Source: Lentimicrobium saccharophilum (GTDB lineage: Bacteria; Bacteroidota; Bacteroidia; Bacteroidales; Lentimicrobiaceae). Taken from it: DNA of 64,000 nt. Position numbers and translations under genes: made by a program. Position 1 is the stretch's first letter, and the number at the start of each line of letters is the position of its first letter. The notes beneath the pieces are model-generated. The model did no database searches, was not told the DNA's origin, and was given only the letters and a program-made list of their open reading frames with translations. The stretch lies in NCBI RefSeq assembly GCF_001192835.1, contig NZ_DF968182.1, positions 2,389,113-2,453,112 on the forward strand, given 5' to 3'. This document shows, one piece after another, positions 55,399 through 63,940 of this stretch.

Positions 55399-57234
55399 CT
55401 AAGGTTTGGCAAGGCCTTCCATTTTGAATGTCCATGCGTAATGGCCGGGCATTTCATTGTACTGAATACCGCTCAGGTCGATGAGCAGTTCATCGCCTTC
55501 CATCTTCCAGGGCAGACTTCCATCACGGCCCAGCAGGCTCACTTCGCCCACCGGAGGCTTTGCTCCTGTATTTACTCGAAGGCTTTGTCCCGGCCATTCA
55601 AAGCAAATGGCATACAGGTTACCGCGGTTTGTCGTATAGGCAATGTGCTGTCGCATGGAGCGGTATACGGCGTTCAGGCCGTCGCCCTCCGGCAGGTCTT
55701 TCCGGCTAAACAGGTTTTTTTTCGGTACAATCTCTTTCGGCAGACCGGGACATTCCCACGACAGCGCAATATCCGCATCGTGGGTTTTTTCGGTGAAGTT
55801 TACCGTAACCGCATAGAATTTCCCCTTTTCGAGCGTAATGGTGCCGTTTACATCCGCCCCGGTTCTGCTGCGCATGGCTTCAGAGTCGGTACCTCCGGTT
55901 TCTGAATCCCATTGATCGAGCACGGGTTTACCGTCGATAAACAGGCGCATGCCGTCGTTGGCCATTGCCGAGAAGGTATAATTTGCAGTATGTCCGGGTT
56001 TGATCCAGCCGGTCCATTCGGCCGTAAAATTGTCTTCCACCACCGGGTATCCTGGGGAGTTGCGTACCCAGTTGAAATTGACCTGCGGGTCGGTGCGGGT
56101 GAGTTCCACCGGTTTTTCTTCCCCGCTGCGGATCCAGCGTTCGCTTCCGTAGATAGCCTCTCCGTTGATTTCAAGCCATTCACCGAGTGCTTCAATACGC
56201 TCCTGCTGAAGCAGCGGAATTTTTCCGTCGGCAGCCGGACCGACATTGATAATGAGTCCACCACCATAAGCAACGGTGCGGGCAAAAAGATGGATAAGGT
56301 CGCGGGGCGACATGTATGCCGAAAGTTTTTCGTTGCGGTTGAGTCCGAATGAGCGGCCCAGTCCCCTCACCTCGGCCCAGGGGCGGTCGGCATTCAAACC
56401 GCCCGAGCTGTATTCGGGAGTGCGGAATCCGATGTCGGCTCCGCTGCCCCATCGGTCATTCACGATGGCATCGGGTCCGACAAGGTTGTAATACCAGGAA
56501 ATCAGCTCACGGGCATGCCATTGTTCCGCCGTATTGTACCACTCCCCGTCGGTAAAGATCAGGTCGGGACGGTAGGCCGACACCAGCTCTTTAAACTGCG
56601 GAATCATGTGCTGCTCCACATAATCGCCGATGGAATCGTTCGGATCCTCATACCAGCGGTGCAGGGGATGATCCCATTCCGGGAGGGAATAGTACAGACC
56701 AAAGCGGATTCCCCGCTTCCGCACGGCTTCCGCCACTTCGCCCACGATATCGCGGCCCGGACCTGTATCCACACTGTTCCAGCCCGGGGCATACGCACTG
56801 GGCCAAAGGCAGTAACCATCATGATGTTTACTTACCAATACGATGTAACCGGCTCCGGATTTCTTAAAAATCTCAGCCCACTCATCGGGGTCAAACAACT
56901 CAGCTTTGAACAGTGGCACAAAATCCCTGTATGTGAAATTCTCCCCGTAGTTCTTTTTCATAAAATCGACGCGGTTGTGCGTTCCGTGTTTCAGCCCGAG
57001 CAGATACCACTCGGCATACGACTCAGCCCCGCCATACGAAGGCACCGAATAAACGCCCCAGTGTATGAATATCCCCAGCTTATCGTTGCTGAACCACCTG
57101 GGGTATTCACGGTTGCGCAGTGCTTCCCATGAAGGAACTTCAGACACCTTACCGTCTTCCTGCGCGCTCAGCGGCAATGCCCCTGTGAGCAACAGTGCCG
57201 GTAAGATCATTAGTACTTGAACCACTTTTTTCAT
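55399..57234 (-). CDS. GH29 alpha-L-fucosidase with PA14 domain
   Basis: A 611-residue exported fucosidase with signal peptide (1-24). GH29 marks are FIHWGVYSVPSYGG, LVSKHHDGYCLW and GLYYSLPEWDHP. The probable nucleophile is Asp229 in LIFTDGEW. The region from about 395 to 500 contains a PA14-like domain (ANDGMRLFIDGKPVLDQWDS) that probably binds glycan. The last 80 residues form a C-terminal beta-sandwich. It is co-oriented and closely spaced with GH92. The -7 element TACATTTG is 31 bp upstream of the start. Confidence 0.93.
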   Translation of the reverse strand: MKKVVQVLMILPALLLTGALPLSAQEDGKVSEVPSWEALRNREYPRWFSNDKLGIFIHWGVYSVPSYGGAESYAEWYLLGLKHGTHNRVDFMKKNYGENFTYRDFVPLFKAELFDPDEWAEIFKKSGAGYIVLVSKHHDGYCLWPSAYAPGWNSVDTGPGRDIVGEVAEAVRKRGIRFGLYYSLPEWDHPLHRWYEDPNDSIGDYVEQHMIPQFKELVSAYRPDLIFTDGEWYNTAEQWHARELISWYYNLVGPDAIVNDRWGSGADIGFRTPEYSSGGLNADRPWAEVRGLGRSFGLNRNEKLSAYMSPRDLIHLFARTVAYGGGLIINVGPAADGKIPLLQQERIEALGEWLEINGEAIYGSERWIRSGEEKPVELTRTDPQVNFNWVRNSPGYPVVEDNFTAEWTGWIKPGHTANYTFSAMANDGMRLFIDGKPVLDQWDSETGGTDSEAMRSRTGADVNGTITLEKGKFYAVTVNFTEKTHDADIALSWECPGLPKEIVPKKNLFSRKDLPEGDGLNAVYRSMRQHIAYTTNRGNLYAICFEWPGQSLRVNTGAKPPVGEVSLLGRDGSLPWKMEGDELLIDLSGIQYNEMPGHYAWTFKMEGLAKP

Positions 57235-57265
57235 CCGGAATAGTTTTTAGCATCCGACTCTCCTG

Positions 57266-57273
57266 CAAATGTA
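57266..57273 (-). promoter_or_regulatory. -7 element for the GH29-GH92 pair
   Basis: TACATTTG on the minus strand, an exact match to TAnnTTTG, 31 bp before the GH29 start. The expected TTG at -33 is replaced by TGG or CTG, so the promoter is weak or regulated. Confidence 0.55.
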
Positions 57274-57320
57274 CAAAAGCAGGCTTGGAATACCAGGCCT
57301 TTTTAATTTTTTTTCAGAAG

Positions 57321-57353
57321 TTGTCTGTTAATTTTAATCATAGCGTATCTTTG
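57321..57353 (+). promoter_or_regulatory. Promoter upstream of the NagB/PIG-L gene
   Basis: TTG at 57321-57323 and TATCTTTG at 57346-57353 match the Bacteroidota elements, though the 22-bp spacer is slightly longer than the usual 19-20. It reads towards the small ORF at 57374 and the NagB fusion gene. Confidence 0.55.
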
Positions 57354-57373
57354 CAAAGGCAATAAAAGCAATC

Positions 57374-57487
57374 ATGGTTAAAGATTCTGAAAGTCATGTG
57401 TTGCAGATGTCGCACAGTTGTAAATTGACGTACGTAAAGATACATTTTTCCGGTCTGGCGCTGACTTCCTGTTCACAACCAGCCTGA
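57374..57487 (+). CDS. Small ORF (37 aa) in the leader of the NagB fusion gene
   Basis: An ATG about 20 bp after the promoter -7 element opens a 37-codon frame ending at TGA 57487. The peptide begins MVKDSESHVLQMSHSC and ends LTSCSQPA. No family is recognised. Its place directly downstream of a promoter and 80 bp before the next start makes it a possible leader peptide, but chance is also possible. Confidence 0.25.
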   Translation: MVKDSESHVLQMSHSCKLTYVKIHFSGLALTSCSQPA

Positions 57488-57566
57488 GTGAGCGGTATCA
57501 AAATACCGGGGTATGGTCTTCCTGCGGCGGAGTTCATAAGTTGAACCGGTAAAAAAAGTGAGCAAT

Positions 57567-59894
57567 ATGAATCACACAGAGTTTTCTCCGGTCGAGCAGG
57601 CCTTTTCGGCCCTTTCAGGAGTTGAGAAGATGTCGGCACGCATCCCTTACATCATTACGGGAGACTTCCCCTCTCTGGGGCTGTTCACCTCGCTGCGTTT
57701 TCTGGAGTGGGTTTCCGGGAATCCGGAAGGGGTCATCAGCCTTCCTACCGGAAAAACGCCCGAGTATTTCATCAAGAATACCCACCATATCCTCGAAAAC
57801 TGGAACAGGGAAGAAATTCGCCAGTTGCTGGGCAGATACGGACTGGGATCGCTCAGAAAACCGGATCTCAGGGGACTGCAGTTTGTACAGATCGATGAGT
57901 TCTACCCCATTTCTCCGGCACAGCACAACTCATTTCACAACTATGTGACAGAATATTACATCCGCGGCTTCGGACTTGATCCCGGCAGGGCGTTGCTGAT
58001 CAATGCCGAAGAAATCCCGTTGCCCGGAGGCAGGCATTACAGCGAGGTCTTCCCCGGATCTGCCATCGATTTAAGCCTGCGTTACCGCGAATCCCGATCG
58101 GCAGATGAAGAGGTCCGCAAGGCTTCCATTTTTGCCATCGACAACTGGTGTTCTGAGTATGAAGCAAAAATCCGTGAAAAGGGAGGTATAGGATTCTTTC
58201 TTGGCGGTATAGGTCCTGATGGGCACATTGCCTTCAACACCCGGGGATCTGACCTCTGGTCAACCACAAGGTTAACACAAACCAATTTTGAAACCCAGGC
58301 CGTAGCCGCCGGCGACCTCGGGGGCATTGAAATCTCCCGTAACCGCCTGGTGATCACCATCGGATTGGGAACCATCACTTACAATCCGGATGCAGTAGCC
58401 ATAATTTTTGCCGCCGGAGAGGCCAAAGCCGAAGTGGTAAAATCAGCGCTTGAAAGCGAAATCAATACTGTTTATCCGGCCACGGTACTTCAACGACTGC
58501 CCAATGCCCGCTTCTACCTTACCGAAGGCGCTGCCAGCCGGCTAAGCGATTCCGTGGAGCGCTACTACAAAACCGGTGAGTGGACCCGGCGTAAAACCGA
58601 AAGGGCGGTGATTGATCTTTGCACGAAACTCGATAAATACGGTCACAACCTGACAATTGACGAACTCAGGGCCGACCCCTGGTGTTCGCTGATTCCGGAT
58701 CTGGGCGAACAAACAGTTCCCGGGGTGGTCAGTGCAATCATGGACAAGCTGCAGAAAGGCATGAAGCGTGACGAAAACCAGGTGATATATCACACAGGGC
58801 CGCACCACGACGATATTATGCTGGGCATTATGCCATACACCAACCGGCAGCTCCGTACAGCAACCAACGATATTCATTTTGCAGTGATGACCTCAGGCTT
58901 TACGGCCGTCACCAACCACTTCCTTATCAGTGCGCTGGAAGACACCCTGGAAATGCTCGAGAAAGGCGAAATCCAGATGATCCTCTATCCGGATTTCTTC
59001 AAAAAAGGCTATGCTTTTAAATGGGATAAAGATGTGTACCATTTCCTCGACAATGTGGCCCGGCAGAATGAATATGAAAAACGCAGGGGACTGTGTCACC
59101 GCATTGTCCGGTCGGCGGTGGTTATCTGGGAAACTGAAGATCGTTTTGAACTCCGGAAAGTGCTGAAGAACGTGGTGAATACGCTGAAGGAAAGCTATGA
59201 CGGCAGCAAAAATCCACCCGACATCCAGAAGCTTAAGGGGATGCTGCGCGAATTTGAAGAGGAGCTGGTATGGGCCTATTACGGCGTGCCCGTGAAGAAT
59301 GTGCATCACCTGCGTTTGGGCTTTTACAAGGGTGAGATTTTTACCGAGAACCCTGAGAAAAACCGGGATATGCTCCCCATCCTTCAGCAACTCAGGGAAA
59401 TCAAGCCGACCATCATCAGCCTGGCCCTTGATCCGGAAGGCAGCGGCCCCGACACCCATTACAAAGTGCTGCAGGCCATTGCAGGGGCGGTACAGGAATG
59501 GAGCAGGGAAGCCGATCTTTCACAATTGCGGATCCTCGGCTACCGCAACGTATGGTACCGTTTTCATCCCGCCGATGCCGACCTGCTGGTTCCCGTTTCG
59601 CTCAACTCTCTGGCCGTACTGGAGAAATCATTTGCCGAAAGCTACCTCAGCCAGGTGCACGCCTCATTTCCCAGTTTTGAATACGACGGGCCTTTCAGCG
59701 AGCTGACACGCAAAACATGGGTGAAACAACTGAAACAGATACAGTTGCTGCTGGGCAAAAACTTCTTCTACGAAAACAACAATGCCCTGATCAGGGCTAC
59801 CCACGGCTTGCTGTATATTAAAGAAATGAATGTGGATGAATTTACCGGCATCGCCAGATCGCTGAAAAAACTATCGGAAGGAACAGAAGCATAA
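57567..59894 (+). CDS. Glucosamine-6-phosphate deaminase-like/PIG-L deacetylase fusion
   Basis: A 775-residue bifunctional protein (778 if the GTG at 57558 is used). The N-terminal part (about 25-370) is NagB-like: ISLPTGKTPEYF, QIDEFYPI, and the active-site loop GGIGPDGHIAFN near residue 213. NagB converts glucosamine-6-phosphate to fructose-6-phosphate and ammonia. The C-terminal part (from about 390) has a PIG-L/LmbE zinc-binding start HTGPHHDDIMLG at about 409, typical of N-acetylglucosamine deacetylases. The combination suggests amino-sugar salvage from glycans, fitting the GH29/GH92 genes next door. Confidence 0.9.
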   Translation: MNHTEFSPVEQAFSALSGVEKMSARIPYIITGDFPSLGLFTSLRFLEWVSGNPEGVISLPTGKTPEYFIKNTHHILENWNREEIRQLLGRYGLGSLRKPDLRGLQFVQIDEFYPISPAQHNSFHNYVTEYYIRGFGLDPGRALLINAEEIPLPGGRHYSEVFPGSAIDLSLRYRESRSADEEVRKASIFAIDNWCSEYEAKIREKGGIGFFLGGIGPDGHIAFNTRGSDLWSTTRLTQTNFETQAVAAGDLGGIEISRNRLVITIGLGTITYNPDAVAIIFAAGEAKAEVVKSALESEINTVYPATVLQRLPNARFYLTEGAASRLSDSVERYYKTGEWTRRKTERAVIDLCTKLDKYGHNLTIDELRADPWCSLIPDLGEQTVPGVVSAIMDKLQKGMKRDENQVIYHTGPHHDDIMLGIMPYTNRQLRTATNDIHFAVMTSGFTAVTNHFLISALEDTLEMLEKGEIQMILYPDFFKKGYAFKWDKDVYHFLDNVARQNEYEKRRGLCHRIVRSAVVIWETEDRFELRKVLKNVVNTLKESYDGSKNPPDIQKLKGMLREFEEELVWAYYGVPVKNVHHLRLGFYKGEIFTENPEKNRDMLPILQQLREIKPTIISLALDPEGSGPDTHYKVLQAIAGAVQEWSREADLSQLRILGYRNVWYRFHPADADLLVPVSLNSLAVLEKSFAESYLSQVHASFPSFEYDGPFSELTRKTWVKQLKQIQLLLGKNFFYENNNALIRATHGLLYIKEMNVDEFTGIARSLKKLSEGTEA

Positions 59895-59902
59895 GGCAGG
59901 CT

Positions 59903-60580
59903 TCAGACTTCGCGTATCCAGACACCGGCAGCATCTTCATCGCGCCGGAGAGGCAAAGGACAGGCCGCCAGCAGGGACTCGTAACGCAGGGCAAGCCCCG
60001 ATTTATAATCTTCCGGCTCCAGCAGCAAGGTAGTTTTCAGGTCATCCCCGGCAAGCTGGCGCACCGCTTTCCTGATCCTGCCGGCCTTCAGCTCAAATCC
60101 CTCACGGGTCAGTTCATATTGCTGGTTTTCCGCTTCTTCCTGATCCGGGCAAAGTCTGTAGCCTAACTGTGCATTGTAACTGATAGCCCGGGCGTTGCCG
60201 CGGAGGATATGCGCGTACTGTTTGTTCCAGTTCAAAAAGTAAAACGTCGTCTCTATTCCGGCCACGGAAACCAGGTAAGGCACAAAGGTGGAATAAAACT
60301 CAGTGCGCCCCAGAAACAACCCCGACTCGGAGGTCCGCGCCTCCCAGTTCACATTTTTATCGTTGAGCAGCCCGATCTTTTCCCCTTTGTAATAAATCAA
60401 CAGGTAGTTGTTCTCCAGGTTATCGACAGACCTGAACCATTCCAACTGCTGTTCGGGAGATATAATCTCACGGTATGCCATATTCAGCCGCACAGGGTCG
60501 GAATTCCTCCAATGCCTTACCAGTTCAATATCTGTTTCTTTGAGGCGTTCAAGGGTGATACCGTATTTTAAGAGTTTCAT
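59903..60580 (-). CDS. GNAT-like acetyltransferase
   Basis: A 225-residue protein of the GNAT type, convergent with and only 8 bp from the NagB fusion. Visible pieces are a LERLKETDIELVRHWRNSD start, SESGLFLG, and a NAISYNAQLGYRL-like motif (here NARAISYNAQLGYRLC) near residue 135 that fits the acetyl-CoA region. The C-terminal 80 residues form an extra domain of unknown role. It may modify a sugar of the surface polysaccharide, since a GT2 gene is 73 bp upstream on the same strand. Confidence 0.72.
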   Translation of the reverse strand: MKLLKYGITLERLKETDIELVRHWRNSDPVRLNMAYREIISPEQQLEWFRSVDNLENNYLLIYYKGEKIGLLNDKNVNWEARTSESGLFLGRTEFYSTFVPYLVSVAGIETTFYFLNWNKQYAHILRGNARAISYNAQLGYRLCPDQEEAENQQYELTREGFELKAGRIRKAVRQLAGDDLKTTLLLEPEDYKSGLALRYESLLAACPLPLRRDEDAAGVWIREV

Positions 60581-60653
60581 CTTCCGGGTCTTCTTCTTTC
60601 ATTTTTTTGAGGCAAACTGACTAAAAGGCACTGCCGTGTACCTCACACCATCA

Positions 60654-61568
60654 TTAAAGTATCTCCCTGATGGCAAAAGGCGGTTTACGGTTCTGCACCG
60701 CATAAATGCGGCTGAGGTATTCACCGATTACGCCCAGCGAAAGCAGGATGATGCTGGTGGAGAACAATATGGCAACGATCAGGGCGGTGAATCCCAGGGG
60801 AACGTCGGAAACAACCTTGCGGTAAATAAACGCCACACCCACGATAAAACTTATGATGGACGATATCAGTCCGCCGTAAACCATCAGTTTCAGCGGAACA
60901 GCGGTATAATAGATTACGAGGTTGCTCATCATTCTGAAAAGCGAGCGGGGCGAGTAATTCGACTTCCTGTAGGGCGGCTTGTGATGTTCAACCAATGCAA
61001 AAGAGATATGGGAGGTGTACCAGTTAAACAACTCATCGATGTATACAAAGTTGATCTGGTGGTTCAGCAGGCTTTTAGCCAGCGACGACTTCATCAGCCT
61101 GAAAGAAGAGCCCTGCCCCTTGGTACTGAACAGGCGCTTGGAGCTTCCGCGGATAATGGCGCTGCCCATATTGCGCATTATGGAGTGCTGTTTCCTGTTA
61201 TAAATTCCGTACACCAGATCGGCGTCTTCTTCCTTCATGGTGGCGATCAGCCGGGGGATTTCCTCTGGCGGGTTCTGCAGATCATCATCAATGGTAATGA
61301 TGTGGTCACCTTCGGCCTGTGCAATACCGCAGAGCGTGGCGTTGTGCTGCCCGTAGTTGCGGGCCAGCCGGATGGCGGTTACCTTGCCGGGATGCTGCTG
61401 GCGTATAGCGCTGATGACTTCCCAGCTTTGATCGGTACTGCCATCGTCCACAAAAATCACCCGGAATGAAAGGCCCGGGCGCTCCAAGGTCTGATCTATC
61501 CGTGAAAACAGTTCCCCGAGGCTGTCTTTGCTGTTATAAACCGGGACTATAATTGAATAATCGGGCAT
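60654..61568 (-). CDS. Family 2 glycosyltransferase (DPM/GtrB-like)
   Basis: A 304-residue GT2 enzyme. The N-terminal GT-A domain has SIIVPVYNSKDSL, VDDGSTDQSW and the DxD-type motif in IDDDLQNPPEEIP. The C-terminus has two helices (about 228-250 and 262-285), as in undecaprenyl-phosphate glucosyl/mannosyl transferases (GtrB/DPMS-like) and ArnC-like enzymes. It probably loads a sugar onto a lipid carrier for surface-glycan decoration. Its start is only 19 bp from the end of IS copy 2, so the native promoter is probably displaced. Confidence 0.9.
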   Translation of the reverse strand: MPDYSIIVPVYNSKDSLGELFSRIDQTLERPGLSFRVIFVDDGSTDQSWEVISAIRQQHPGKVTAIRLARNYGQHNATLCGIAQAEGDHIITIDDDLQNPPEEIPRLIATMKEEDADLVYGIYNRKQHSIMRNMGSAIIRGSSKRLFSTKGQGSSFRLMKSSLAKSLLNHQINFVYIDELFNWYTSHISFALVEHHKPPYRKSNYSPRSLFRMMSNLVIYYTAVPLKLMVYGGLISSIISFIVGVAFIYRKVVSDVPLGFTALIVAILFSTSIILLSLGVIGEYLSRIYAVQNRKPPFAIREIL

Positions 61569-61587
61569 AGGGAATTTTGGATTTCGG

Positions 61588-63064
61588 ATTAGGAGTGTTC
61601 AAAACCACAAATAAAAAGAACAAAAGAATCACGAGTTCATTGACGTATTGAAAATCAAAGGTATAGCTTTTCACCTGAAGACGAGACTTGGATCACCTCC
61701 ACTATGTTTGATCATAATTATGGCGATGATATCCCACATTTCGATCATGAACCTTCTTTTAGCTGTTTTATACCCCAATCCATTAATCTTTTTATAGATC
61801 AGAATCAGCATGGAGAGAATAAGGGTCATGTACAAGAGGATCTTAATTCCGTTTTCATTCACACTGATGAAGTGGGAAAAGTTCAATTCCTGCTTAATGA
61901 ATCTGAAAAAGACCTCAATATCCCACCTTGATTTATAAATTGTTATTATGTCTTTGGCTGGGATAGAGAACATATTGGTAAGAAAGAAGTAAGGATATCC
62001 CTTATCATTTATTGCCTGTACAAGTCTAAAAGAATGCTCAACTACTGATGTTCCACTCTTATATAAGTAAACACGTTGATCTTTAAGGATTGTAAGATTT
62101 CTTACTTTTTGGTCTTGACTTATCTCAAAATCTTCCAGAGCAATAAATCTTGCATCTGATTTCAGTCTTGTAACAAAAGTGTATTCTTCCTGGTCCAACT
62201 TACAGAAAGTTTGTCGGTCAGATACTCCCCGATCAAAAACAAAGACATTGTCTTTGTTCTTGTCAATCACCCTGAATATCGCCTTAGGAATGGTGAGGTT
62301 TTCGCTGATATGGCATTGCTGATTAAAAACCTCAACACTACTAGGAAACATATCGGTCAGACAAACAGTATATTTAATCTGCTTTTTACCATCTTTCTTA
62401 CAGCCAACATGGATCCCATTTTCCAGTTTAGCAGCTGTCTGACAAACCATTGTTGAATCAACTCTGGATAATTTGTAATTCAAAGCCAGATCGTTTTCAT
62501 CGTAGAGTTGAGAACATTGCTCGTATATAGCTTCATAGGCCTTTCGAAAAAAGTCAACATTCATAGTTGCAAGACGAGCAGATAGAGAGTTATATTTGGT
62601 TGTGTTTTTATTTGGAATATTAAACAGCACCTTGTAATGGGTGGAGTTATAAAAATCCTCTAGCGACCTGAGACCAAGACGATCGCTTTCTATCAGTCCA
62701 AACAGTAAAAGGCTAAAGACATTCCTGCCATAAAGCTTTTTTACCTGATAATCAACGTTGGTTTCTGAACTCAAATCAGCCAACAAGTCATCAGGTATAA
62801 GCTTGAGTAAGTCTTGGACTTTTATACCCTGCTTACAATCTGTTCCCATTGCAGGAACAAATATAAGTCCTTAACAAGTTGATTGTCTTGATTATAGAGA
62901 GTTTTTGCCAACAGTGGCAAACATATTTTGTTGATAACCAGCTATTTTCAGACAAACAAAGACATCACTGTTAATTACAATACCTTGTTTTGTTAAAAAC
63001 CTTTGATTTTCATGATGCCAAAGAACTTTTTGAAATGTCGTTTGATGTTTTGAACACTCCTAAT
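61588..63064 (-). mobile_element. IS4-family insertion sequence, copy 2
   Basis: A 1477-bp element equal in length and ends to copy 1 but in the opposite orientation. Ends are the 18-bp repeat ATTAGGAGTGTTCAAAAC (61588-61605) and its complement (63047-63064). It is flanked by a 5-bp direct repeat TTCGG (61583-61587 and 63065-63069), as expected for a recent insertion. It separates the GT2 gene from the SDR gene. Confidence 0.95.
61671..62849 (-). CDS. IS4-family DDE transposase
   Basis: A 392-residue transposase identical in translation to the one at 48696-49874, with the same IS4 signature (Y-x2-R-x3-E-x6-K near residue 308) and D residues in RVDSTM and FDRGVSDR. It is read on the minus strand. 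Its identity to the other copy suggests recent movement or gene conversion. Confidence 0.95.
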   Translation of the reverse strand: MGTDCKQGIKVQDLLKLIPDDLLADLSSETNVDYQVKKLYGRNVFSLLLFGLIESDRLGLRSLEDFYNSTHYKVLFNIPNKNTTKYNSLSARLATMNVDFFRKAYEAIYEQCSQLYDENDLALNYKLSRVDSTMVCQTAAKLENGIHVGCKKDGKKQIKYTVCLTDMFPSSVEVFNQQCHISENLTIPKAIFRVIDKNKDNVFVFDRGVSDRQTFCKLDQEEYTFVTRLKSDARFIALEDFEISQDQKVRNLTILKDQRVYLYKSGTSVVEHSFRLVQAINDKGYPYFFLTNMFSIPAKDIITIYKSRWDIEVFFRFIKQELNFSHFISVNENGIKILLYMTLILSMLILIYKKINGLGYKTAKRRFMIEMWDIIAIIMIKHSGGDPSLVFR

Positions 63065-63170
63065 TTCGGATTTGCGATTTCGGATTACCTTCGGTGAACT
63101 CACTTCGTTCGGTTGCGGATTTTGGATTGCGGATTTACCGGGTTGAACGTCGCTTCGCTGTATTTCTGAT
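63065..63170. repeat. Repeat-rich target region of IS copy 2
   Basis: It contains ATTTCGGATTT-like repeats followed by GGATTACCTTCGGTGAACTC (63082 onwards) and CACTTCGTTCGGTTGCGGAT. The same type of sequence is found near IS copy 1 (48334-48373) and, reversed, near 44959-44980. The IS copies appear to sit in or next to this dispersed repeat family. Confidence 0.55.
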
Positions 63171-63205
63171 GCTTCAATGCTTTCAGCACAGGCAGTGATT
63201 GTGAA

Positions 63206-63940
63206 TTATCCGCCGCCCAGCACCAGGCTGGTGGCGCTCACCCACTTCGAAGCATCGGACAGATAATAAACAATTGAATTGGCCACATCTTCCGGATCGC
63301 CCAGGCCCAGAATCTGACGGGCTTCGATCATATTTACCGCTTCCTGCGAATAGTTGGCGGCGGTATCGTCGAGCATGGGGGTGCGCACAAATGCCGGAGC
63401 CACACAATTGACCCTGATGCCTTTGGGTGCCAGTTCCAGCGCCAGTACGCGGGCATAAGCCTCCAGGGCCGCTTTTGCACTGATGTACATGGCCCCGCCC
63501 ACAAAAGGATATCTTGTCGAAATGGAAGAAATATACACCAGCGAGCACTGGTTTTTAGCCAGCTTCTTTTTGCCGAGCAACCCCGCCGTAAGCAATACGG
63601 CTGCATCAAAACTCACGCGAAAGGTTTTAGCAATGGTTTCGGCGGTGATGAAGCGCGCCGGAGCCAGGTCGGAAATGCCGGTGCTGTATACCACCCCGTT
63701 CAGCACGGGCAGGGCAGCCACCAACCGGTCAATATCCGGTTGCAGGGTGAGATCGGCCGTGATTTGCTGATGCCCATCCCCTTCGAGTAACTGAAAGGTT
63801 TCATTCAGCCGGGCTGTGTCCCGGCCGGTAATCACCACCCCGGCGCCATACCCGCTGGCCGTAATGGCGGTTTGCCGCCCGAGCCCTGACGAAGCGCCGG
63901 TAACCAGAATTGTTTTACCGCTTAGATCAAATGCATTCAT
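63206..63940 (-). CDS. Short-chain dehydrogenase/reductase
   Basis: A 244-residue SDR with the NAD(P)-binding motif TGASSGLGRQ near residue 15, the catalytic Ser in YISSIS, and the YISAK (YxxxK) motif near residue 155. It lacks clues to its substrate. An ATG at 63940 is used. The gene reads towards IS copy 2 and would, without the IS, lead directly to the GT2 gene, with which it may once have shared an operon. The rest of the upstream region is outside the window. Confidence 0.9.
   Translation of the reverse strand: MNAFDLSGKTILVTGASSGLGRQTAITASGYGAGVVITGRDTARLNETFQLLEGDGHQQITADLTLQPDIDRLVAALPVLNGVVYSTGISDLAPARFITAETIAKTFRVSFDAAVLLTAGLLGKKKLAKNQCSLVYISSISTRYPFVGGAMYISAKAALEAYARVLALELAPKGIRVNCVAPAFVRTPMLDDTAANYSQEAVNMIEARQILGLGDPEDVANSIVYYLSDASKWVSATSLVLGGG

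Noticed and set aside
52398-59894. Polysaccharide utilisation locus
   Set aside because: No SusC/SusD-like, sensor or regulator gene is present. The glycosidases and NagB fusion are functionally related but not a standard locus.
48481-63064. Composite transposon carrying rsmA to GT2
   Set aside because: The enclosed region holds rsmA, a core gene, and copy 1 has no target duplication shared with copy 2. Two independent insertions explain the arrangement better.
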